Numbered from the stretch's first letter, positions 43,199-51,095 are shown. The stretch is 64,000 nucleotides of DNA from Oscillospiraceae bacterium (GCA_031270605.1 JAISXG010000082.1:1-64000), one strand, 5' to 3'. Translations and numbers: made by a program. The notes: generated by a model not told the origin, from the letters alone.

Positions 43199-43224
43199 TT
43201 TGGAGGCGCCGTCCAGAGTTTGAA
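43199..43224 (-). other. Duplicated tRNA-Cys 3' end (attachment-site remnant)
   Basis: TTTGGAGGCGCC, then CCAGA and TTTGAA, match 22 of 25 positions (plus one inserted base) of the genuine tRNA-Cys 3' end at 45204-45228, in the same orientation. A displaced tRNA 3' fragment is the usual scar of site-specific integration into a tRNA gene. It delimits 2 kb carrying two AT-rich genes. Confidence 0.65.
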
Positions 43225-43256
43225 ACGTTCAAATCCGGGGACGTGGTATCTCACAG

Positions 43257-43300
43257 AAGAAAAGCTTCCCATGCCTGAGCGTGAGAAGCTTTTCTTTTGT
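43257..43300. terminator. Hairpin terminator downstream of the PHP module
   Basis: AAGAAAAGCTTC pairs perfectly with GAAGCTTTTCTT (12 bp); T/A-rich on both sides. It would stop minus-strand transcription of the PHP gene. Confidence 0.7.
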
Positions 43301-43302
43301 CT

Positions 43303-43331
43303 AAGAACGTTAGTATTGATACAATCACACG
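43303..43331. repeat. Cassette boundary repeat, copy 1
   Basis: A 29-base sequence beginning AAGAACGTTA and ending ACAATCACACG. It matches the sequence at 44242-44270 at 26 of 29 positions. It marks the left edge of the PHP module. Confidence 0.75.
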
Positions 43332-43431
43332 ATTCCTAGGAAAAACTGAAAGAGTGCATTTTCGAGAAAATCGTGTGCACCCTTTACACGATTCATGTTG
43401 CACTGCGCAAAATGCTTATTCGGTACGTTTG

Positions 43432-44145
43432 TTATTTTTTTATCTGTGGCTGCTCATACCAATCTTTAATCAAATCTTCATTTATATTTAGGCTTCCATC
43501 GCCTATCCCCATATTGTGATTAATCTTATTTTCTCCATGAAAGTCGCTACCGCCACTCTTAAAAAGATTATAATCGTTACAAAACTGTAATAGATATTGT
43601 GTTTGTTCTTTTGTAAAGGTTGTATGGTAACATTCAAATCCATCTATTTTATATTCTTTTATAATATTTTCAAGTTCACTTACAATTGCTTCAGAGTATG
43701 CAAATGTATGCGCAAGAAAGGCTACACCGCCAACATCGTGAATTGCTGAAAGAGTTTTGTCTAAACTTGGATATAAGAGTGACCGATCAATATATAAAGG
43801 GCTTTTGGGATATATCTCTTTAATCATCTCAGCTTCTTTTACGTGCTTTTGTTCAAGCGTTAAATAATTTGCATTCAAATAACTTAGCATTAATTGCATG
43901 TCAAAATTATATGCTAAAACGTCTATTAGTTCTCCGTTGTATGAAGTTAGAAGTTCACAACCATTTATAATATTTCCTTTATATAAACTCCTTATTTCAT
44001 TATTTTCCAACTCATTATATGCAGAAACAGTATTATGATCAGTAATGGAAATCGTGGATATTTTTTTAGATTGCGCTTCTTTTAATACATTTGAAATAGT
44101 ACAGCTACCATCAGAATAGGTTGTATGTATATGTAAATCTATCAT
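43432..44145 (-). CDS. PHP-domain phosphoesterase
   Basis: A 237-residue PHP-family metal-dependent phosphoesterase. MIDLHIHTTYSDGS gives the first HxH pair, ISITDHNT the second Asp-His, LAHTFAY and GGSDFHGENK the later metal ligands. The family hydrolyses nucleoside 3',5'-bisphosphates, RNA ends or histidinol phosphate. The gene is very AT-rich compared with the chromosome around it, so recently acquired. GAGGGAG lies 8 bases before the ATG, and it has its own promoter at 44184-44211. Sole gene of the first cassette-like module. Confidence 0.88.
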   Translation of the reverse strand: MIDLHIHTTYSDGSCTISNVLKEAQSKKISTISITDHNTVSAYNELENNEIRSLYKGNIINGCELLTSYNGELIDVLAYNFDMQLMLSYLNANYLTLEQKHVKEAEMIKEIYPKSPLYIDRSLLYPSLDKTLSAIHDVGGVAFLAHTFAYSEAIVSELENIIKEYKIDGFECYHTTFTKEQTQYLLQFCNDYNLFKSGGSDFHGENKINHNMGIGDGSLNINEDLIKDWYEQPQIKK

Positions 44146-44183
44146 TATTTCAACTCCCTCGCAAATATAAATTATCTAAATTC

Positions 44184-44211
44184 ATTATAACATAAAAAAT
44201 CAAAACGTCAA
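44184..44211 (-). promoter_or_regulatory. Promoter of the PHP gene, overlapping the boundary hairpin
   Basis: On the minus strand TTGACG and a perfect TATAAT with a 16-base spacer. The -35 box is one arm of the boundary hairpin at 44205-44229, so the module boundary supplies part of the promoter. Confidence 0.6.
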
Positions 44212-44240
44212 TTGTATTAAAATTGACGTTTTGATTTGGA
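44205..44240. repeat. Cassette boundary hairpin, copy B
   Basis: ACGTCAAT and ATTGACGT form an 8-bp stem with a 9-base loop, followed by 11 bases ending TTTGGA. It aligns without gaps to the copy at 45174-45209, where two stem pairs are changed on both arms (TG/CA instead of CA/TG), which preserves pairing. Confidence 0.75.
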
Positions 44241-44241
44241 C

Positions 44242-44270
44242 AAGAACGTTAATAATGATACAATCGCACG
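44242..44270. repeat. Cassette boundary repeat, copy 2
   Basis: 29 bases beginning AAGAACGTTA, 26 of 29 identical to 43303-43331. It directly follows boundary hairpin B and marks the left edge of the kinase module. Confidence 0.75.
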
Positions 44271-44435
44271 TTGCCTCCCACTCGCGCTACCTTTCGTGTA
44301 AGAGTATAGGAAACGTGTAATAGCGTACACCTCGTAAGAAAGCGGTCATTTCATACAGGTTTGGAGTGCTTGCGTTAAATATTTGTTCGTACAAAATGCT
44401 TGAGATTGTGTGTTTTCTTCATTGAGCCCGTACTA

Positions 44436-45017
44436 TCACATTTTCTTCCGTATCATATTTAATATATAGCCTTTCACCATATCCAACGCTTTATCCGACG
44501 GAATCGAACCGTTCAAAATCATATCGGCTCGCCATTTTGACAACTCGATATATTCGTCATGTCTGTACCGTGCCACATCGAGATTATAATCGGACAACCA
44601 ACCGAAAATGTCGTCCGTAGTAAAAACATCTTCTCGGTATCGCTTTAATTTCCTCACAATACGTTCATCGGATCGGCAGTCGATATATAATTTTAAGTCT
44701 AATTTGTGATATATGTCATCGTCTGCCAATGCAAAAAGCCCCTCCACAATAATAATTTCCTCCTTCGCAACAGAAAGTTCTTCTTTCAATCGTGGCCAAT
44801 CAACAGCGTCTGGATGATTGAAATCGGCTTGGTCGGTATATGTTTTCCCAGTAATAGGCGATTTTGACTGTGGCATCTGTTCAATTGACTTAAAGTAGTC
44901 GTCCATGTAGAACACTTTAACATTGTATTCACCAAGAGTTTCGACAAGAGCTTCGCAAAAAGTCGTTTTTCCGCTCGCACTCCCGCCTGCTATACCAATG
45001 ATAAATGATTTATTCAT
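44436..45017 (-). CDS. Uridine-kinase-like P-loop kinase
   Basis: A 193-residue nucleoside-kinase-type protein. The P-loop is GIAGGSASGKTTF at residues 9-21, followed by FYMDDYFKSIEQ, DFNHPDAVDW and VEGLFAL, all as in uridine and phosphoribulokinase-type enzymes; the LID arginines are in RSDERIVRKLKRYRED. It probably phosphorylates a nucleoside or sugar at ATP's expense, but it is short for Udk (about 210) and divergent. AT-rich, foreign to its surroundings. GGAG lies 13 bases before the ATG. Sole gene of the second cassette-like module. Confidence 0.83.
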   Translation of the reverse strand: MNKSFIIGIAGGSASGKTTFCEALVETLGEYNVKVFYMDDYFKSIEQMPQSKSPITGKTYTDQADFNHPDAVDWPRLKEELSVAKEEIIIVEGLFALADDDIYHKLDLKLYIDCRSDERIVRKLKRYREDVFTTDDIFGWLSDYNLDVARYRHDEYIELSKWRADMILNGSIPSDKALDMVKGYILNMIRKKM

Positions 45018-45142
45018 ATTTTTCTGTATTCTCCTTTATTAGAATAGACTTTGGTGTTGCTTCCTCATACCGCTAATATAAATACTCTGTGCTTTCTAAA
45101 TATACCGCGTCTTCAATAGAATGGCAACAACATTATATAATT

Positions 45143-45168
45143 AAAAAGCCCGGTTTCCCGGACTTTTT
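45143..45168 (-). terminator. Terminator downstream of tRNA-Cys
   Basis: On the minus strand AAAAAG-T-CCGG and CCGG-G-CTTTTT pair around GAAA, ending in five T. Placed to end the tRNA operon transcript. Confidence 0.75.
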
Positions 45169-45173
45169 GGTTC

Positions 45174-45205
45174 ACGTTGATTGTATCAAAATCAACGTAC
45201 TGATT

Positions 45206-45209
<4 letters not shown>
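45174..45209. repeat. Cassette boundary hairpin, copy C
   Basis: ACGTTGAT and ATCAACGT form an 8-bp stem with a 9-base loop, then 11 bases ending TTTGGA, where the TGG is the encoded CCA end of tRNA-Cys. A third, degenerate copy at 43169-43204 aligns without gaps and ends at the tRNA-Cys-like scar. Confidence 0.75.
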
Positions 45210-45280
<71 letters not shown>

Positions 45281-45372
45281 GCGCATGTGCCGCAAAAACT
45301 GTCGCAGTGCGGCGAAGATGAAAAAATCGGCTTCACTGTGACTTTTTAAAAATCCTCAGCGAAAGCCGAAAC

Positions 45373-45448
45373 TGGAGCGGATGACGAGGCTCGAACTCGC
45401 TACCTCCACCTTGGCAAGGTGGCGCTCTACCAGATGAGCTACATCCGC
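45373..45448 (-). tRNA. tRNA-Gly (GCC)
   Basis: A 76-base tRNA with encoded CCA. Acceptor GCGGATG/CATCCGC; anticodon loop TTGCCAA gives GCC; T arm GTTCGAGCC. Fourth gene of the operon. Confidence 0.96.
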
Positions 45449-45593
45449 GCAATGAAGAATGTCACTTTCTTCATTAAAAAGATATGCCTGTATGCCATCA
45501 AAAATGCACCTGAAAACCGCCTGCTTTGCCCAATGCCGTAAAACAGCGCGACCGCCGCCGCTTCGGTTTTCATCCAAACCCACAAGGGGTTTT

Positions 45594-45670
45594 TGGTGCC
45601 TCCGGCCGGAATCGAACCAGCGACACGTGGATTTTCAGTCCACTGCTCTACCAACTGAGCTACAGAGGCA
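45594..45670 (-). tRNA. tRNA-Phe (GAA)
   Basis: A 77-base tRNA with encoded CCA. Acceptor TGCCTCT/GGAGGCA; anticodon loop CTGAAAA gives GAA; T arm GTTCGATTCC. Third gene of the operon. Confidence 0.96.
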
Positions 45671-45672
45671 AG

Positions 45673-45749
45673 TGGCGACCCGGAACGGGCTCGAACCGTC
45701 GACCTCTAGCGTGACAGGCTAGCGTTCTAACCAACTGAACTACCGGGCC
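45673..45749 (-). tRNA. tRNA-Asp (GTC)
   Basis: A 77-base tRNA with encoded CCA. Acceptor GGCCCGG/CCGGGTC, discriminator G; anticodon loop CTGTCAC gives GTC. It lies 2 bases before tRNA-Phe. Confidence 0.96.
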
Positions 45750-45756
45750 GCGTAAA

Positions 45757-45832
45757 TGGTGGGAGCAACAGGGCTCGAACCTGTGACCCCTTGCTTGTAA
45801 GGCAAGTGCTCTCCCAGCTGAGCTATGCTCCC
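45757..45832 (-). tRNA. tRNA-Val (TAC)
   Basis: A 76-base tRNA with encoded CCA. Acceptor GGGAGCA/TGCTCCC; anticodon loop CTTACAA gives TAC. First gene of the operon Val-Asp-Phe-Gly-Cys. Confidence 0.96.
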
Positions 45833-45849
45833 GTTCAGCGGCGAGTAAT

Positions 45850-45878
45850 AATATACTACACATTTTGCATTCTGTCAA
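45850..45878 (-). promoter_or_regulatory. Promoter of the tRNA operon
   Basis: On the minus strand a perfect TTGACA and TATATT with a 17-base spacer, 18 bases before tRNA-Val. Confidence 0.85.
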
Positions 45879-45913
45879 CCACTTTTTTTGATTTTTTTTC
45901 AAAAGGAGTTTTC

Positions 45914-46012
45914 GTGGATAAAGAGAATAAAATCGCCCGACAGGAACGCAAAATCGTTGCGGGCGATTTCATAAGAATGACAGCCAAAAAAGCTAGGGAA
46001 CCATTGATTTAA
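45914..46012 (+). pseudogene. 32-codon gene start interrupted by an inverted-repeat element
   Basis: AAAAGGAG lies 5 bases before a GTG that opens a short frame (MDKENKIARQERK... to AREPLI). The last codons and the stop lie inside the inverted-repeat element starting at 45995, so the element appears to have inserted into or fused with a gene start. No continuation is found beyond the element. Basic, helical, not recognised. Confidence 0.35.
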
Positions 46013-46160
46013 TCGAAAGCCGACGCTATGACGAATCTTTTTCCGTCATATTGCCTAATTTTTCTTGCTAAGGCGCCAGCCTTAACCGCAAAAACTTAGA
46101 CAATCTGATGAAAAAATCTCTCGTCCTACCGCCGACTCCGATTTAATCAGCGGTTCCCTG
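45995..46160. repeat. 166-bp MITE-like element
   Basis: The ends are inverted repeats starting AGGGAACC and reading TGATT-AATCG inward, 18 of 21 positions identical (45995-46015 and 46139-46159). The interior is non-coding and has several short hairpins. Beyond its right end, 46161-46288 is also non-coding and contains CCTTGCC...AAAGCTGTGTC (46190-46219), the motif shared with the element at 6711-6870. Confidence 0.7.
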
Positions 46161-46288
46161 ATATTCTGTGTGAGATAAAGCTTTCGACGACCCCTTGCCA
46201 TTTTGGGCAAAGCTGTGTCATACTCGGCTGCAACACGCCGGCATCGCTTCATCATTCGCCTTGCTTTACGAGAATCATACCTTAAATC

Positions 46289-46867
46289 TCAAATGAAACA
46301 GTGTGCCAGGGACATGAAGAAGGAGTCCCCTTCGTTGCTGTATTCGGTGACAAATCCAGAAAGATTGCTGAATAAAGAGAAACCAATGATCGAAAAAATG
46401 ACAGAAGCAAGAATGGAAAGCACCAGACCGGCAACCTGTAAAATCAAAACAGCTTTGAAATAATTGCTTCGATTCAGGTCTTTTTTATCAAACGCATAAA
46501 TAATCGCGAACACAAGCCCAAGGATGGGAATCATTAACAGCAACATCCATTTGATATAGGTGGAGGTGGCCACTACAGAATCCTGATGCATGGAAAAGGG
46601 ATTGGATGCGATGTTATACGGCCATTGGCTGGCAGGATTCGTTGCAGGCGCTGCGGCAGAGGGCGGGGGAGCGGAGAGGGGCTGGCCGCAGTTGTCACAG
46701 TATTTGCTGCCCTCACGGCATGAAAAACCGCAGGTGGGGCATTTGCGGGCGGGCATGGAGGCGCTGCCTGCGCTGTCGCCCTGAGGGGGGGCCGGGACGG
46801 CAGCGCCGCATTGCGTGCAGGCGGCCGCATCGTCAGAAAGAACGGCGCCGCAATTCAAACAAGTCAT
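46289..46867 (-). CDS. Zinc-ribbon membrane protein, copy 1
   Basis: A 192-residue protein. Two zinc ribbons lie in the N-terminus (MTCLNCG...CTQCG and CPTCG...CDNCG), followed by a Pro/Ala-rich linker and two transmembrane helices (about 115-140 and 147-175) separated by FDKKDLNRSNYFKAV. It is a paralogue of the gene at 46960-47562, with the same ribosome binding context (AGGAGGGTTTTT). Its last residues (FMSLAHCFI) differ from the paralogue and lie next to repeat-derived sequence, so the C-terminus may have been altered. Function unknown. Confidence 0.82.
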   Translation of the reverse strand: MTCLNCGAVLSDDAAACTQCGAAVPAPPQGDSAGSASMPARKCPTCGFSCREGSKYCDNCGQPLSAPPPSAAAPATNPASQWPYNIASNPFSMHQDSVVATSTYIKWMLLLMIPILGLVFAIIYAFDKKDLNRSNYFKAVLILQVAGLVLSILASVIFSIIGFSLFSNLSGFVTEYSNEGDSFFMSLAHCFI

Positions 46868-46959
46868 AAAAACCCTCCTAAACATTGATGAAACCATGTT
46901 GCGCATATCGTATCATGCAAAATTGCTAAGGGTGCTTGCGGTTAGAGCGGTTTTGACAG

Positions 46960-47562
46960 TCAAAGGCTCATGAAAACCATGCGCAGGTAGTCGCCCCATT
47001 CATACAGATCATTTTCCAGCCCACTGAAGTCTTCTGCAAAAACAAAACCCAGTAAGCCAAAAATGATGCGCGCAAAAAAGAAACCGATAACGGCGCCCAC
47101 GACCTGCAAAATCAAAACGGCTTTGAAATAGTTGCTTCTGGTCTTGTCTTTGTTGTCAATCGCATAAATAATTGCAAAAATGAAGCCGACGACGGGAACC
47201 ATCATCAACAGCATCCACTTCACGAAGGTGGAGGTATTTATGACAGGGCCGTTTTGCTGAAAAAATGGATTTGCGCCGTTGTTTGCCCAATAGGGGGGGA
47301 CGTTTTGCGGAGGATAGGCAGAGTGGGATGGAGGCGGCAGCGCGGAAGTGGCTGCAACCTCGGGCTCCGGGAGTTTTTGGCCGCAATTGTCACAAAATTT
47401 GCTGCCCTCACGGTATGAATAGCCGCAGGCGGGGCAGTTGTGCGCATTCGTTTGTGAGCCGCCGCAGGTATTGTCACCCCCTACGGAGTAAACGGATGCA
47501 CCGCATTGGGTGCAGAGGCTTGCGCCATCGGGAAGCGTGGCGCCGCAGTTCATACAGGTCAT
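46960..47562 (-). CDS. Zinc-ribbon membrane protein, copy 2
   Basis: A 200-residue paralogue of the preceding gene: zinc ribbons MTCMNCG...CTQCG and CPACG...CDNCG, linker rich in Pro and Ser, then helices at about 125-150 and 158-183 around IDNKDKTRSNYFKAVL. The pair arose by tandem duplication. Such proteins are common and uncharacterised in Clostridia. AGGAGG lies 7 bases before the ATG; a strong promoter lies at 47694-47722. Confidence 0.85.
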   Translation of the reverse strand: MTCMNCGATLPDGASLCTQCGASVYSVGGDNTCGGSQTNAHNCPACGYSYREGSKFCDNCGQKLPEPEVAATSALPPPSHSAYPPQNVPPYWANNGANPFFQQNGPVINTSTFVKWMLLMMVPVVGFIFAIIYAIDNKDKTRSNYFKAVLILQVVGAVIGFFFARIIFGLLGFVFAEDFSGLENDLYEWGDYLRMVFMSL

Positions 47563-47693
47563 AAAAACCCTCCTAAATATTGTTAAATAGTCAACTGCTG
47601 AAAATTTCACAACGACAAGCAGAATGCAGAATGTTTCAGCAAATGAATTTGCCCGAAGGCATAACGGCAGACGGCAAAAAGCTTATTGTATAT

Positions 47694-47722
47694 ATTATAA
47701 ATTGCAAATACCTTTAAGTCAA
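47694..47722 (-). promoter_or_regulatory. Promoter of the zinc-ribbon gene pair
   Basis: On the minus strand TTGACT and a perfect TATAAT with a 17-base spacer, about 132 bases before the start codon of copy 2. Confidence 0.6.
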
Positions 47723-47812
47723 ATAAAATTTGTAAAATTGTGGTGTTTTTTGCAAGAATCAGGCGCTGTATTTGGTGAAAATTCTTTTACCGCACAAGCG
47801 GCAGGGAATGCC

Positions 47813-47841
47813 TTGACTTTTTCTTGGCAAAGCGATACTAT
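47813..47841 (+). promoter_or_regulatory. Promoter of the DUF2284 gene
   Basis: TTGACT and TACTAT with a 17-base spacer, 70 bases before the GTG start at 47911. Confidence 0.5.
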
Positions 47842-47910
47842 CAAGGCAAAACACACTTGCCGTTTGCGGCCGGAATGCGGCTGCGACGGCGGAAATTGGG
47901 GGGAGACCGG

Positions 47911-48459
47911 GTGGAACGGCTTAAGGAGATTTTGCGGGGTGCGGGGGTGTTTGAGCACGGGTTCGTAAGCACCGCAGAAATGGATTTTTTGCAGGCCGTG
48001 CGTGACATGTGCGAGGTGAACACCTGCGGAAAATATGACAAGCTTTGGTCTTGCCCGCCGGGTGTGGGCACGCTTGAGCAGTGCAGGGAGCGCTGCCGGA
48101 GCTTTGCGCAAATGCTTGTTTTCTCAGGCAAATATGAGCTTGAGGATGCGTTTGATTATGAGGGCATGATGGCCGGAATGCGGCAGTTTAAGCAGGTGGT
48201 GCGCGGAGTGGAGGCCGGCTTGCGGCCTTATGTGAACGGATATTTGATGCTGTCAAATGAAGGCTGTGATTTGTGTGAGGCGTGTACTTATCCCGATGCG
48301 CCCTGCCGTCACCCTGCGCGCGCCCACGGAACGCTGGAGGGCTATGGGATTTTTGTGAGCGAGCTTGCATCCGCTGCCGGCATGCGCTACAACAACGGCC
48401 CGAACACGGTGACTTATTTTGCGGGTATGCTGTTTCATTCTTTTTTATTTGAAACATAA
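47911..48459 (+). CDS. DUF2284 metal-binding protein
   Basis: A 182-residue protein of the DUF2284 family (predicted metal-binding). Conserved cysteines occur in MCEVNTCGKYDKLWSCPP and in GCDLCEACTYPDAPCRHP (about residues 115-132), a likely Fe-S or zinc site; YNNGPNTVTYFAGMLF is the typical end. The GTG at 47911 follows GGGGGGAG by 5 bases, making it better than starts further upstream. Function unknown; monocistronic with its own terminator. Confidence 0.87.
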   Translation: MERLKEILRGAGVFEHGFVSTAEMDFLQAVRDMCEVNTCGKYDKLWSCPPGVGTLEQCRERCRSFAQMLVFSGKYELEDAFDYEGMMAGMRQFKQVVRGVEAGLRPYVNGYLMLSNEGCDLCEACTYPDAPCRHPARAHGTLEGYGIFVSELASAAGMRYNNGPNTVTYFAGMLFHSFLFET

Positions 48460-48500
48460 AATTTAAGTTGTTTTTCAATGACGGGGCAGGTGAGCGATTG

Positions 48501-48536
48501 CAGGGCAGTCGAGCAACTGCCCTGTTTTTTGTTTTT
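48501..48536 (+). terminator. Terminator of the DUF2284 gene
   Basis: CAGGGCAGT and ACTGCCCTG form a perfect 9-bp stem with a 6-base loop, followed by six T. Confidence 0.9.
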
Positions 48537-48607
48537 ATATGAAATATTTGGCAATAGTTTGCACAAAGAGAGTATAAACGAACCCTATATTATTAAGAAT
48601 AAAACTA

Positions 48608-48636
48608 TTGTTTCAAATTTTGATGTGTGTTATAAT
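48608..48636 (+). promoter_or_regulatory. Promoter of asnS
   Basis: TTGTTT and a perfect TATAAT with a 17-base spacer. Transcription would begin near 48643, leaving a 230-base leader. Confidence 0.6.
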
Positions 48637-48642
48637 AACATG

Positions 48643-48875
48643 AATTATTATGGAGGGGTGTTTAAAAAAACACCTTGCGGAATCAATTTGGCGCACTGAA
48701 GAGCTTTTCAGATGTCCTTCAGAGGCCGTATTTCGTTACTTTAAAAGGGTGGTTAGCGTGAAAGGGCAGCCTTTCGCGCGGGATTTGTGCCTTTCGCACC
48801 AAAAAACGGGAGCGAATTTCGGCGGGGCCGGAACAGTCACAACATCTCAAATGTTTTGAAAGGAATGAACTTTGA
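48643..48875 (+). promoter_or_regulatory. Structured leader of asnS, possibly T-box-like
   Basis: The long untranslated leader has hairpins GGTGTTT/ACACC (about 48656-48673), CTGAA/TTCAG (about 48698-48713) and CGTGAAAGG/CCTTTCGCG (about 48758-48780). AAGGGTGGTTAGCG at about 48746-48759 resembles the T-box core (AGGGTGGNACCGCG) but deviates after the TGG, and a clear stem I with an Asn specifier was not found. Regulation by uncharged tRNA-Asn is plausible but unproven. Confidence 0.3.
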
Positions 48876-50270
48876 ATGAAAAGAATTGAGCTTGCAAAGG
48901 TGTTTGGGAACCCCGAAGCCTTTACAGCCTCAGCGCTCACGGTCGCCGGCTGGGTGAAGACCCTGCGGGACTCCAGATCTCTCGCGTTTATGCAAATCAA
49001 CGACGGCAGCTGTTTTAAGGACCTTCAGGTTGTGATCGAAGCCGAAAAGCTTGCAAATTTTAAAGAAATTGTGAAACTCAACGTCGGCGCTTCTGTGGTT
49101 GTGACGGGGCGGGTCGTGCTCACCCCCGAAGCGAACCAGCCTTTTGAGCTGAATGCCGAAACGGTTTTGGTGGAGGGGGAGTCCTCACCTGAATATCCTT
49201 TGCAGAAAAAGCGGCACAGCCTTGAATATCTGCGCACCATCGGCCACCTGCGCCCGAGAACCAATACGCTCAGCGCGGTGTTTCGCGTGCGCTCTGTGGC
49301 GGCTTATGCGATTCATAAATTTTTCAATGAAAACAATTTTATTTATGCGCACACGCCCTTGATTTCGTGCGCGGACGCAGAGGGGGCAGGTGAGATGTTT
49401 CGTGTCACAACGCTTGACCCGCAGAACCCGCCTTTGACAGAAGACGGCGGTGTGGATTATGCCGGGGATTTTTTCGGCAAAAAGGCGTTTCTGACGGTTT
49501 CGGGCCAGCTGCAGGGTGAAATCATGGCGCAGGCCTTCGGTAAAATTTACACCTTCGGGCCGACGTTTCGCGCCGAAAAGTCCTATACCCAGCGCCACGC
49601 AGCGGAGTTTTGGATGATCGAGCCTGAAATCGCGTTTGCCGACCTCAACGACGATATGGACCTTGCCGAGGCCATGATGAAATATGTGATTCAATATGTG
49701 CTTGACCAGTGCCCGGACGAAATGAAGTTTTTCAATAATTTCTTTGACAAGGGGCTGCTGGAGCGCCTGCATGCCGTTGTCAGCGCCGACTTTGCCCGCG
49801 CGACCTACACCGAAGCGATTGAGCGCTTGAGGGAATATAACGGCACGTTTGAATATAAAGCCGAGTGGGGCTGCGATTTGCAGACAGAGCATGAAAAATG
49901 CCTGGCAGAAAAAATCTATGGCCGCCCGGTGTTTATCACCGATTACCCGAAGGACATCAAGGCGTTTTATATGCGCCTGAATGACGACGGCAAAACCGTC
50001 GCCGCGATGGATCTTTTGGTCATGGGCGTGGGGGAGATCATGGGCGGCAGCCAGCGCGAAGAACGCTATGACGTGCTTGTTGAGCGCATGCATGAGCTGG
50101 GGTTGCAGGAAGAGGATTATTGGTGGTATCTGGATTTGCGCCGCTACGGCGGCACGAAGCACTGTGGCTTTGGGCTTGGGTTTGAGCGGCTGATCATGTA
50201 TTTGACGGGCATTTCGAACATCCGCGACGTGATTCCGTTCCCCAGAACGACGGGCAGCGCGGACTTTTAA
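48876..50270 (+). CDS. asnS: Asparaginyl-tRNA synthetase
   Basis: A 464-residue class IIb synthetase that charges tRNA-Asn. The N-terminal OB-fold (about 1-100) binds the anticodon; [15 protein letters not shown] leads to the active site, motif 2 is [15 protein letters not shown], motif 3 is [34 protein letters not shown] is the AsnRS-specific hinge. AAAGGA lies 13 bases before the ATG. A separate long leader points to regulated expression. Confidence 0.96.
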   Translation: MKRIELAKVFGNPEAFTASALTVAGWVKTLRDSRSLAFMQINDGSCFKDLQVVIEAEKLANFKEIVKLNVGASVVVTGRVVLTPEANQPFELNAETVLVEGESSPEYPLQKKRHSLEYLRTIGHLRPRTNTLSAVFRVRSVAAYAIHKFFNENNFIYAHTPLISCADAEGAGEMFRVTTLDPQNPPLTEDGGVDYAGDFFGKKAFLTVSGQLQGEIMAQAFGKIYTFGPTFRAEKSYTQRHAAEFWMIEPEIAFADLNDDMDLAEAMMKYVIQYVLDQCPDEMKFFNNFFDKGLLERLHAVVSADFARATYTEAIERLREYNGTFEYKAEWGCDLQTEHEKCLAEKIYGRPVFITDYPKDIKAFYMRLNDDGKTVAAMDLLVMGVGEIMGGSQREERYDVLVERMHELGLQEEDYWWYLDLRRYGGTKHCGFGLGFERLIMYLTGISNIRDVIPFPRTTGSADF

Positions 50271-50319
50271 TGGATGCGTGTTTAGAATGTGAAAAATTTG
50301 TGGAAAAGGATGATGTTTT

Positions 50320-51063
50320 TTGAAAATTTACAGCGAGCCGTGCTATGATATAGATGAGCTGACGAATTATAACCTGCATGTGCACACGATTTATTCGCGC
50401 TGCGCAAAGCGCGAAATGACCGCTACGGCGATCATCAGAGAGGCCGAGCGCTGCGGCGTGAAAATGCTTGCGCTGACCGACCATTTTGCCGACGAGGGGC
50501 TTGACATCCTTGCGCAGGACGCCGCGCTTCGCCGTGAGGTGGAGGAAACCGGCACGGGCATCAGGGTGCTTTACGGCGCGGAGCTTTCGGGCTGTGGCAT
50601 CGGCAAATACACAGACACCGATGAACAGAACGCCGGGCTTGACTACCGCCTGTATGCCTGCAACCATTTTCATGTGGACTGCTGGGATCGGGCCGAGGAT
50701 CAGTCTCCCCGCGGCTGGGCGGTATTTGCGATGGATATTGTGGACTCCATTATCCGTTCCGGGCGTGCGGACGCGATCGCCCATCCGCTGATCGGCCGTT
50801 TTTTGGAATTTGAAGACAAGCACGTGGTGACGAATGCCATAACAGACAATGAGCTTGGCGACCTTTTGACGACCGCGCGCGACCACGGGGTTGCGTGGGA
50901 GATCAACCGCGGCGCTGCGCTCGGGTTCCCGGAGTTTGCAGCGCGTTACTGGAATATCGGGCGCGAGGTGGGTGTGACCTTTCATTTTGGCGGGGATTCC
51001 CACGCGATAGACAGCGTCGACCCGAAAAAACAGCTTGATGAATTAAAGAAAATATTTATATAA
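50320..51063 (+). CDS. PHP-domain phosphoesterase, chromosomal
   Basis: A 247-residue PHP-family protein. NYNLHVHTIYSRCAKREM gives the first metal pair, LALTDHFAD the second, then YGAELSG, IAHPLIGR and FHFGGDSHAIDSV. In contrast to the PHP gene at 43432-44145 it has the normal base composition of the chromosome and only distant similarity. It starts with TTG at 50320, 9 bases after AAAAGGA. It follows asnS by 49 bases and precedes the aminotransferase by 32, suggesting cotranscription. Substrate unknown. Confidence 0.87.
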   Translation: MKIYSEPCYDIDELTNYNLHVHTIYSRCAKREMTATAIIREAERCGVKMLALTDHFADEGLDILAQDAALRREVEETGTGIRVLYGAELSGCGIGKYTDTDEQNAGLDYRLYACNHFHVDCWDRAEDQSPRGWAVFAMDIVDSIIRSGRADAIAHPLIGRFLEFEDKHVVTNAITDNELGDLLTTARDHGVAWEINRGAALGFPEFAARYWNIGREVGVTFHFGGDSHAIDSVDPKKQLDELKKIFI

Positions 51064-51095
51064 AGTTAACATCTTTGAAAGGATTGGGGTTTAAT

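Larger units (their letters stand above)
42957..43431. other. Gene-poor stretch left of the AT-rich modules
   Basis: It holds a possible 32-residue peptide (43038-43136), a perfect hairpin (43134-43187), the tRNA-Cys-like scar (43199-43224), a terminator (43257-43300) and a boundary repeat (43303-43331). No larger gene was found on either strand. Confidence 0.7.
45833..46288. other. Gene-poor stretch upstream of the tRNA operon
   Basis: This stretch holds the tRNA promoter, a 32-codon gene remnant (45914-46012), the 166-bp inverted-repeat element (45995-46160) and 128 bases of related non-coding repeat sequence. No intact gene was found. Confidence 0.7.

Noticed and set aside
48746..48780. 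A firm T-box call for asnS
   Set aside because: The core deviates after TGG and I could not find a convincing stem I with an Asn specifier; kept only as a low-confidence leader.
48650..48859. A 69-codon frame in the asnS leader
   Set aside because: The ATG lies at the predicted transcript start without a ribosome binding site, and the region folds into hairpins. I treat it as leader.
49185..50162. A 325-codon open frame antisense to asnS
   Set aside because: asnS has all class II motifs on the plus strand; the antisense frame shows no motif or start signal.
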